NCBI RefSeq assembly: GCF_037949795.1
Contig: NZ_CP149932.1
Span: 2,407,001-2,471,000 of the forward strand
Reading direction: 5' to 3'
DNA length: 64,000 bases
Source: Thioclava sp. GXIMD2076
GTDB taxonomy: Bacteria > Pseudomonadota > Alphaproteobacteria > Rhodobacterales > Rhodobacteraceae
The notes below the pieces were generated by a model, which saw nothing but the letters and a program-made list of their open reading frames with translations, was not told the DNA's origin and ran no database searches. A program made the translations under genes and the position numbers. This document shows positions 34,995 through 40,443 of this stretch, piece by piece. Position 1 is the first letter of the stretch; the number at the start of each line of letters is the position of its first letter.

Positions 34995-35347
34995 CACTCC
35001 GCTGCCATCAACCGGGCGAAGTCTTCGGGCCACGCCAGCGCCGCCAGCGCCACATGATCACCATAGGGGCGGTTCAGACCGTCCCACCAATTGCAGGCCG
35101 TGCCAAAGGTCACGCCAAACGCCGCCGCCACATCCTCGCGCGACTGGAACATCTCGCGCAGGAAGACAGACCACCGCACGGCAAATGCCGCGCGATAAGG
35201 CACGGGCTCGAATTGCCAGCAATGCGCGCGGCGCAACGCGGCACGGCCGCGCCCTCGCCCGCCTGAGGACGGCAAAACTTTGGGATGGGACTTTGCAGCG
35301 GGCACCGGCCCAGACTGCGACGAGATCAGTTGAATGGAAGAAGACAT
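34994..35347 (-). CDS. Phage early protein with HTH-like C-terminus
   Basis: A 117-residue protein from the ATG at 35347, one base after the upstream stop. The C-terminal part, SVFLREMFQSREDVAAAFGV with TFGTACNWWDGLNRPYGDHV, looks like a helix-turn-helix that could bind DNA. The N-terminal 50 residues are basic and disordered. It may be a CII- or O-like early factor. Confidence 0.45.
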   Translation of the reverse strand: MSSSIQLISSQSGPVPAAKSHPKVLPSSGGRGRGRAALRRAHCWQFEPVPYRAAFAVRWSVFLREMFQSREDVAAAFGVTFGTACNWWDGLNRPYGDHVALAALAWPEDFARLMAAE

Positions 35348-35348
35348 G

Positions 35349-35618
35349 TCAGGCGACATCCTTACGTTGCGGTTGCGAAAGATCAGACGCCGGATTGGCG
35401 CGCATATAGGCAAGCACACGCTCCAGCGTTTCGACGCGGGGCGACACGGCCCCTCGGCACCACGCATCCCATGTGTCCCAATTGGCCCCGACCGAAAGCC
35501 GCAGGATATTTTGCGGCGTTTTCCCAGCCGCAGCAGCGAAACTGCGCACTTCGGACTGAAATGCGGTCATCACGCTCTGTGGAAGCTGCGGGCTAGGTGT
35601 ATCGGGGTTCTGATCCAT
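35349..35618 (-). CDS. Cro-like early repressor (putative), leaderless
   Basis: An 89-residue protein from the ATG at 35618. It has a short helical HTH-like core (QNILRLSVGANWDTWDAWCR, then GAVSPRVETLERVLAYMRAN). It is the first gene of the leftward early operon and lies directly across from the repressor gene. No Shine-Dalgarno is seen. The proposed -10 sits 7-12 bases before the ATG, so the mRNA would begin at the start codon. Confidence 0.5.
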   Translation of the reverse strand: MDQNPDTPSPQLPQSVMTAFQSEVRSFAAAAGKTPQNILRLSVGANWDTWDAWCRGAVSPRVETLERVLAYMRANPASDLSQPQRKDVA

Positions 35619-35623
35619 ATCGC

Positions 35624-35653
35624 GACAATGGGGAAACATCCCCAGAAAGTAAA
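35624..35653 (-). promoter_or_regulatory. Leftward early promoter with an operator in its spacer
   Basis: On the minus strand TTTACT (35653-35648) is followed after 17 bases by CATTGT (35630-35625) as a weak -10. The palindrome at 35630-35643 fills the spacer, the same design as the rightward promoter at 37394. Confidence 0.45.
35630..35643. promoter_or_regulatory. Operator O1 (GGGGA-AACA-TCCCC)
   Basis: Perfect five-base arms around a four-base centre. It lies 12 bases upstream of the leftward cro-like gene. Confidence 0.7.
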
Positions 35654-35667
35654 GGGGATTCTTCCCG
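35654..35667. promoter_or_regulatory. Operator O2 (GGGGA-TTCT-TCCCG)
   Basis: A 14-base half-conserved copy of the same palindrome with one mismatch at the last base. Its centre is 24 bases from that of O1. Confidence 0.55.
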
Positions 35668-35687
35668 ATGGAGATTGACGCACCTAT

Positions 35688-35701
35688 GGGTATACTTCCC
35701 C
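35688..35701. promoter_or_regulatory. Operator O3 and repressor -10 (GGGTA-TACT-TCCCC)
   Basis: The palindrome has one mismatch in the left arm. It contains TATACT (35691-35696), a good -10 whose transcript would start at about 35703-35704, the A of the repressor ATG. This suggests a leaderless, self-repressed mRNA. Confidence 0.55.
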
Positions 35702-35703
35702 AT

Positions 35704-36363
35704 ATGAATAATGATGATCTCGACGCCTTCGTGCGTGGGCTGAAAGTTTTGATTGAGGAGCGCAATCTAAAAGCGGCTCCCTTATCCGAAGCTTCAGGCC
35801 TCGGAACTAGCGCAGTGCGCGATTTGTTTCGTAAATCGGCGTCCCCGAAGGTCTCAACAGCGTTTGCCCTATCAAAAACCTTAGGCCTTACGATTGATCA
35901 GGTCATCCAGCGAGGCTTGGGTTTTGCAGCAACTCCTAGCCCCGCCACCATTACCATCTCCGGGAAAGTGGGAGCTGGGGCGCATGTTGACCTCTTTGAC
36001 GAGATCGAGAATGGCAACGAAACTGATGAAATACTCGCTCCAGAGAGTCTTTCCGGCGAGAATATTGCCGCTGTGCGCGTCATCGGAGACAGTATGGAGC
36101 CGGTCTATTCAGAGGGCGACGTTCTGTTCTTCACGCGGCAGACACATGAAGGCGTGCCGGTCGAGGCCATCAACCGCAAATGCATCGTCGCCACACCTGA
36201 TGGCAAAGCGTGGGTCAAGCATCTGAAATACGGCTCTGAAGAAGGCAAGTTCCACCTAACCTCGATCAACCCCACCGGCGAGAACCGGCACAATACCGAC
36301 GTGCTCTGGGCAACTCCCGTTCGGCTCCACCTACCTGCCGAGTTCGTAATGAAGCAACGCTAA
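35704..36363 (+). CDS. LexA/CI-like phage repressor (HTH-S24)
   Basis: A 219-residue protein. Residues 1-70 form an XRE-type HTH (LIEERNLKAAPLSEASGLGT). Residues 85-215 form an S24 peptidase: the cleavage-type Ala91-Gly92 in GKVGAGAHV, serine 130 in IGDSMEP and lysine 172 in AWVKHL. It should keep the prophage silent and self-cleave after RecA activation. ATG 35704 would be leaderless; an ATG at 35668 has AAAGGGGA nine bases upstream and is the alternative, adding 12 residues. It reads towards the toxin-antitoxin pair. Confidence 0.9.
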   Translation: MNNDDLDAFVRGLKVLIEERNLKAAPLSEASGLGTSAVRDLFRKSASPKVSTAFALSKTLGLTIDQVIQRGLGFAATPSPATITISGKVGAGAHVDLFDEIENGNETDEILAPESLSGENIAAVRVIGDSMEPVYSEGDVLFFTRQTHEGVPVEAINRKCIVATPDGKAWVKHLKYGSEEGKFHLTSINPTGENRHNTDVLWATPVRLHLPAEFVMKQR

Positions 36364-36417
36364 TCCCGTTGCGTCTCTACGCCGGTATTTACCGTTTATC
36401 AGGCAATGGGACCTAAA

Positions 36418-36526
36418 ACCGGTAGACAACCGTTATATATATGATGATAGATGGCGAAAGCGTCATCGGCGCAGGTCTCGGCAGTTCCACAAAATCCCGA
36501 GACAACCGGTATCCCAAATTACCGGT
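36418..36526. repeat. Three ACCGGT sites upstream of the small acidic gene
   Basis: ACCGGT occurs at 36418-36423, 36505-36510 and 36521-36526. Related direct copies of GACAACCG(T/G)TAT start at 36425 and 36501. The group ends 19 bases before the next ATG. They could be autoregulatory sites for the gene pair that follows. The 181-base gap after the repressor holds no other gene. Confidence 0.5.
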
Positions 36527-36544
36527 CAGACAGGAGGCAACACT

Positions 36545-36742
36545 ATGCCAAATCGCAACCGCAAGACCACATCGGCAAGCCAGTGGGGCAACAACGCGTT
36601 CCCGCCAGAAGCCGCCGAAAACTACGATGAATTTCCGGTAGATGCCGTGATCGAATTTAAGCGCAAGCAAGAGCTCGCCCTCGCAGACGAGGAATGGGAA
36701 GTCGTGGACGGGTTGAATTTCCCCTATGAACAGACCGCCTAA
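36545..36742 (+). CDS. Small acidic protein, candidate antitoxin
   Basis: A 65-residue protein behind a strong AGGAGG. The first 15 residues are basic and polar, the rest is acidic (PPEAAENYDEFPVDAVIEFK, then ELALADEEWEVVDGLNFPYE). Its 3' end overlaps the toxin-like gene by 17 bases. Small size, acidity, order and overlap are those of a type II antitoxin. No known antitoxin family was recognised. Confidence 0.5.
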   Translation: MPNRNRKTTSASQWGNNAFPPEAAENYDEFPVDAVIEFKRKQELALADEEWEVVDGLNFPYEQTA

Positions 36743-37142
36743 CTGGGCGCAACAGCCCCCGACCGCTTATTCGATCGTGACCGGCTTCTTCCCCGAAGCC
36801 AAACCAGAAGGCGGCACCGCAAAGTGCCGCCCTTTGCTTGTGATGCAGGTGCTTCAGGGCAAGAGTAGTGGTAAAATTGCCTTGCGCGTCTGCTATGGCA
36901 CAACCAAGGTCAAATTCCCGCAACGCGCCAATATCGACCTGATCATACAGAACTCGTCAGATCTCGACGCATGCGGCCTATTGCGCGCGACCCGCTTTGT
37001 TATCGATCCAAAACAGCAGACCCTGCTGGAATGGAATGCAGACAACTTCTGCCTATGGTCCGGCACACAGAGCCCGCGGCGTGGCCAGCTTCCAGAGCAT
37101 CTCCAGAAGGAAGTTGCCTGGCTGATGATGCAGCACCTCTAG
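36726..37142 (+). CDS. PemK/MazF-like toxin (putative)
   Basis: A 138-residue protein. Marks of the fold are KCRPLLV (33-39, the conserved RP of strand 2), RVCYGTT (54-60, strand 3), then DLIIQNSSDLDACGLLRATR as in larger PemK-like proteins of Proteobacteria. MazF-type enzymes cut mRNA. It follows the candidate antitoxin and a terminator follows it. The assignment rests on short motifs, so a non-toxic relative is possible. Confidence 0.55.
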   Translation: MNRPPNWAQQPPTAYSIVTGFFPEAKPEGGTAKCRPLLVMQVLQGKSSGKIALRVCYGTTKVKFPQRANIDLIIQNSSDLDACGLLRATRFVIDPKQQTLLEWNADNFCLWSGTQSPRRGQLPEHLQKEVAWLMMQHL

Positions 37143-37245
37143 CCACGCAAACCAAAGCGCCGGACACCTAGACAGGCATCCGACGCATCTCCGAACTTAG
37201 TTCAGCACCCCCACATTACCAACAAGGGAAAACCCTCGTTTCAAT

Positions 37246-37269
37246 CCCCGCCCCCAAGCGGGGCTTTTT
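37246..37269 (+). terminator. Terminator after the toxin-like gene
   Basis: CCCCGC and GCGGGG enclose six bases and run into CTTTTT. It ends the repressor-side transcript. The 308-base gap 37143-37450 otherwise holds the rightward operators and promoter. Confidence 0.85.
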
Positions 37270-37370
37270 CGGCTGCCATAGCCTGATTTACGAGGTCAAA
37301 TATGCGCCCCAGCGGCGCCGATCGATGTGGCCAGTATGCCGACTCGCAAACAGCGTTCCAGAAATAAAAT

Positions 37371-37384
37371 GGGGACAAATCCCC
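37371..37384. promoter_or_regulatory. Operator O4 (GGGGA-CAAA-TCCCC)
   Basis: A perfect copy of the palindrome, ending 10 bases before the -35 of the rightward promoter. Confidence 0.7.
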
Positions 37385-37393
37385 AAATAGTAT

Positions 37394-37422
37394 TTGACAT
37401 GGGGAAACTTCCCCAACATATT
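37394..37422 (+). promoter_or_regulatory. Rightward early promoter
   Basis: TTGACA (37394-37399) and CATATT (37417-37422) are 17 bases apart. Operator O5 occupies the spacer, so bound repressor would block polymerase. Transcription would start near 37429, ahead of the gene at 37451. Confidence 0.75.
37401..37414. promoter_or_regulatory. Operator O5 (GGGGA-AACT-TCCCC)
   Basis: A perfect copy of the palindrome placed between the -35 and -10 of the rightward promoter, 30 bases from O4. Confidence 0.72.
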
Positions 37423-37450
37423 CAACGCATCACAACCGATGGAGTTGACC

Positions 37451-37636
37451 ATGAAATCCCTATCCTCCCGCTGGGCCGTGGCCCTGATCACCGATCCCAT
37501 TCGCGCCAGCCGCGCCACGCCCCTTGCCCGCCGCCGCGCTTGGGCGCTGATGAAAGCTGATCGCGGCCAGAGCTGCGCCTTCAGCCTTCACACGATGCCC
37601 ACTCCCACACAGCAAGGCCCGCAAGACGCCGCCTGA
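37451..37636 (+). CDS. First rightward early protein, unknown
   Basis: A 61-residue basic protein (SSRWAVALITDPIRASRATP, then LARRRAWALMKADRG), ATG behind GGAG. It is the first gene under the operator-controlled rightward promoter. No family recognised. The 144 bases that follow show no gene. Confidence 0.5.
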   Translation: MKSLSSRWAVALITDPIRASRATPLARRRAWALMKADRGQSCAFSLHTMPTPTQQGPQDAA

Positions 37637-37780
37637 CACCGGTGCTTCCTGCCGCACACCGCGGCGTTCCACAGAAAGCCCTGTCCTCATTCGGTTGCCT
37701 GATCACTGCTCGCAACCCACCTGCCGGGCGGTGCGCTGCTCGCCACCGCCCGGCCTTTTCCAACCCCAAAGGATATTCCC

Positions 37781-38170
37781 ATGACGGAACGCCCCCTGCG
37801 CGGCCTCGACCAGATCCTGTCGCTGGTCGATGACGGCATGTATCTGCAGCGCCTTGTCGAAGAGATGGAAGGCAACAATGTCGAGATGCGCCAGCATGCG
37901 CAGGATTTCGGCAATGGTGCCAAGTCGAAGATCTCGATCACGCTGGACATGAAGATCGACCGCTTCGGCCAGCTCGACCTGCAAGTCGATCACAAGATTA
38001 CCGGCCCCAAGCCGCCCAAAGGCAAGGGCGTGGCATGGCTGACCGGCGAAGGCGGTATTTCCGCCCACAATCCCGCGCAAGCCCGGATGGAAATCCGCGA
38101 TGCAGGCAATGGCAAGCGTGCCTTTGCCACATCCAGCTTCACCGAAAAATCGCAACCCAAAGAGGCCTAA
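37781..38170 (+). CDS. Phage early protein of unknown function
   Basis: A 129-residue protein behind AAAGGA. It has a helical start (LDQILSLVDDGMYLQRLVEE) and a beta-rich middle (KSKISITLDMKIDRFGQLDL) with a glycine-rich segment. It is separated from the DUF2303 gene by three bases, so the two probably act together. No family recognised. Confidence 0.6.
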   Translation: MTERPLRGLDQILSLVDDGMYLQRLVEEMEGNNVEMRQHAQDFGNGAKSKISITLDMKIDRFGQLDLQVDHKITGPKPPKGKGVAWLTGEGGISAHNPAQARMEIRDAGNGKRAFATSSFTEKSQPKEA

Positions 38171-38173
38171 GCC

Positions 38174-39157
38174 ATGACCGAAAAAACCGAAGAGAACATC
38201 GCACAGACGATCCTCGACCAGCTGCCAGCCCTGCTGGACGTGAAAGAGATCGATTTCTCGCGCGCAGTCTATGACCACAGCGAACCCTTCCTGCTGTCTG
38301 TGCCGCAAGGCCGCAAGATCGAGAACCTGCATGCCATCATCAAGCAAAATGCGGAAACGCTTGCGCCTCTCCAGCGCCGCGGCATCTCCACCATGCTGGA
38401 TCTGGCGAGCTTCATTGAATGGATCAATCGCCACAAGGACGAAGACAGTGTGATCTTCGGCGAGATCTCGACCACGCCCAGCATGACCGCCGTTATCGAT
38501 TACAACCGCGCAGGCCCTGCCGAGGTCAACCTCGACCGCGATCAGCGCGCCCGCCACGGCCAGCACCGTGCGCATTACAAATTCCCGATGTCCGAGGAAT
38601 GGAAGGACTGGGACAAGATCGATGGCGAAGAACTGACCGGCCCCGATATGGGCGAGTTCATCGAAGCCCACGCCAAGGATGTTCTTGCTCCAACCCCCGC
38701 GCTCCTGGGCGGCGGTGAGGTGAAAGAGGACTGGGAGAATGGCTTCCTTGAGATTGCCACCCAATTGAATGGCCGTTTCGCGACCTATCAGCGCCTCAAC
38801 ATGCTGTCACGCGAGTTCACCGTGAACGAGGTGTCGAACCTCTCGACCTCCTTCAACCGCGACACGGGCGAACAAGTGATCCAGTTCCAGGACGAGCACA
38901 AAGATCCGAACGGCCAGCCGATCAGCATTCCGAACCTGTTCATCATCGCTATCCCTGTCTTCGATGGCGGGCCGCTTTACCGCATCCCCGTGCGCTTCCG
39001 CTACCGGAAGAAGGGCAGCAACGTCGTGTTCATCATCACGATGCACGAGCCGAAGATCGCCCTGCGCAATGCTGTTGAAGAGGCGTTCGCAGAGACCAAG
39101 GAAAACACCGGCCTGCCCCTGTTCATTGGCAAGCCGGAAGCATCGACCTCCGCATAA
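38174..39157 (+). CDS. DUF2303 family protein (YfdQ-like)
   Basis: A 327-residue protein that matches the DUF2303 course: SEPFLLSVPQGRKIENL, ISTMLDLASFIEWINRHKDE, AVIDYNRAG, HRAHYKFPMSEEWKDW and NVVFIITMHEPKIALRNAVE. The family is common in prophages next to early genes and its role is not known. The RBS is within the preceding gene end. Confidence 0.8.
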   Translation: MTEKTEENIAQTILDQLPALLDVKEIDFSRAVYDHSEPFLLSVPQGRKIENLHAIIKQNAETLAPLQRRGISTMLDLASFIEWINRHKDEDSVIFGEISTTPSMTAVIDYNRAGPAEVNLDRDQRARHGQHRAHYKFPMSEEWKDWDKIDGEELTGPDMGEFIEAHAKDVLAPTPALLGGGEVKEDWENGFLEIATQLNGRFATYQRLNMLSREFTVNEVSNLSTSFNRDTGEQVIQFQDEHKDPNGQPISIPNLFIIAIPVFDGGPLYRIPVRFRYRKKGSNVVFIITMHEPKIALRNAVEEAFAETKENTGLPLFIGKPEASTSA

Positions 39158-39197
39158 CCATCCGGCCCCACCCCCTTTCCTCCCGGGGCCCGATACG

Positions 39198-39347
39198 GGG
39201 CGGCGCTTAATACCCACCAGCGCCGCCCTAAGATCCCGAGCTTCGGCCAGCGCCTGTCAGGCCCTGCCCCAAACTCAGGAATTCGGCGTGTCCCACGCGC
39301 GCCGGACAGGCGGACGCGGCAACCAGTTCGGAGGCCTGCCGCGTCCG
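39198..39347. repeat. Two strong hairpins in the spacer after the DUF2303 gene
   Basis: GGGCGGCGC (39198-39206) pairs with 39220-39228, loop 13. CGGACGCGGC (39311-39320) pairs with 39338-39347, loop 17. Neither has a T tract, so they are not ordinary terminators. The 214-base spacer holds no gene. Confidence 0.6.
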
Positions 39348-39371
39348 CCGACCATCATGAAAGGAAACGCG

Positions 39372-39623
39372 ATGACCGCATCCACCAGACGCAAGCTCGC
39401 GGCGGCAGCAGACGACTATCACGAGCAGATCAGCAAGAACCGGCCTTTCTTCATCATGGGCCACCCGAGCGATGCCGATCGCATCGGAGCGCTCCGCGCA
39501 GCAGCCCGCGCCCATGATCTGACGATGGAAGAGCTTTGCCCGCAGGTCGGGATCTGTGGCGGCCACTGCAAAGGTCACACCGCCGCCGGTCGCGCGGCCC
39601 TTAGCGAGAAAGGAGCCGCATGA
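39372..39623 (+). CDS. Small phage early protein with conserved-looking cysteines
   Basis: An 83-residue protein behind AAAGGAAA. It has a helical first half and GHPSDADRIGALRAAARAHD, then MEELCPQVGICGGHCKGHTA, where three cysteines and a histidine could bind a metal. The next gene starts on its stop codon. No family recognised. Confidence 0.55.
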   Translation: MTASTRRKLAAAADDYHEQISKNRPFFIMGHPSDADRIGALRAAARAHDLTMEELCPQVGICGGHCKGHTAAGRAALSEKGAA

Positions 39624-39901
39624 TGCGCAGCACCGAGAAGCGGATCGTCACGATCCCCGATGGGCTTGGCAAAGTCGATTTCAGCCGCCGCGATGTCAGT
39701 CTTCCCCGTGCCCCTTGGGATGCTAGCCGCAGCTCTCTGGCCGAGCGCCCCGAGACCGCCCCGCGCCAACCCATCATCCTCACCGCAACGCCACGCAGGC
39801 CGACAAAGGGCGCTGCTCTCGGCGCAGCCATGGTCAGCTTGATCGCCGAAGAACTCCGCCGCCCGCGCGACGAGTATGGCCCCACCGAAGTTTTCATCTG
39901 A
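39623..39901 (+). CDS. Small phage early protein, unknown
   Basis: A 92-residue protein. The ATG at 39623 overlaps the upstream stop (TGATG); one more ATG lies a codon earlier. It is basic and proline-rich, probably largely unfolded until the helix GAALGAAMVSLIAEELRRPR. No family recognised. Confidence 0.5.
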   Translation: MRSTEKRIVTIPDGLGKVDFSRRDVSLPRAPWDASRSSLAERPETAPRQPIILTATPRRPTKGAALGAAMVSLIAEELRRPRDEYGPTEVFI

Positions 39902-39913
39902 AAGGAAAGACAC

Positions 39914-40231
39914 ATGCTGCGCATTTTCAAACGCAAGATCGACACCGGAAATGACCCTTTCTGCGGCGTCACTTTAGGCGATCAGGTTAAAGACACGCTC
40001 ACGGGCTTTACAGGCATCGTTATTGGCCGCGTCGAATACCTCACCGGCTGCAATCAGCTCTGCGTTCTGCCCAAATCCGATAAGGACAACGAACTGAAGG
40101 ACGTCCATTGGTTTGACATCGAGCGCATCGAGAAGCTGGCAGACCGCGCGGTCGAGATCTCGTCGCGTTACACCGGGGCAGATATCCCCTCGCCACCATC
40201 GACCGCTCATCGCATCCAACGCGGCATTTAA
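39914..40231 (+). CDS. Small phage early protein, SH3-like
   Basis: A 105-residue protein behind AAAGGAAA. GVTLGDQVKDTLTGFTGIVI followed by GRVEYLTGCNQLCVLPKS has the beta-barrel pattern of small adaptor domains that are frequent in phage genomes. A conserved HWFDIERIEKL follows. No function known. Confidence 0.55.
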   Translation: MLRIFKRKIDTGNDPFCGVTLGDQVKDTLTGFTGIVIGRVEYLTGCNQLCVLPKSDKDNELKDVHWFDIERIEKLADRAVEISSRYTGADIPSPPSTAHRIQRGI

Positions 40232-40307
40232 GCCTGATCTTCCGGTGATCCGCCCCGCGTGGGCGGAGATCCCGAAGAACAGGAATTCGTGCGGTGGTCG
40301 CGCGGAT

Positions 40308-40348
40308 GATCTGCGGGGGAAACGCTGTCCGATGCGCCCCCGCAGATC
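40308..40348. repeat. 12-bp perfect inverted repeat upstream of the microprotein gene
   Basis: GATCTGCGGGGG (40308-40319) pairs fully with CCCCCGCAGATC (40337-40348), loop 17 bases. It ends 20 bases before the ATG at 40369. A smaller hairpin TCCGCCC/GGGCGGA lies at 40249-40267. No T tract follows either. Confidence 0.65.
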
Positions 40349-40368
40349 CGGAAATTCAGGAGGCAATC

Positions 40369-40443
40369 ATGGGAATAGCCATCATCGCAGGCGCGGCCAT
40401 CATTGCCAGCCTGACAATCGCAGCTCTCCGAGGGATCGACTGA
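40369..40443 (+). CDS. 24-residue hydrophobic microprotein
   Basis: An ATG directly behind CAGGAGGCAATC starts a 24-residue frame that is almost wholly A, I, L and G and ends in RGID. This is one membrane-spanning helix. Its stop shares a base with the ATG of the methyltransferase gene (TGATG). It may act as a membrane peptide or mainly couple translation. Confidence 0.5.
   Translation: MGIAIIAGAAIIASLTIAALRGID

Noticed and set aside
36418..36526. ACCGGT repeats as a CRISPR array
   Set aside because: Units are only six bases, unevenly spaced, and no cas genes are present.
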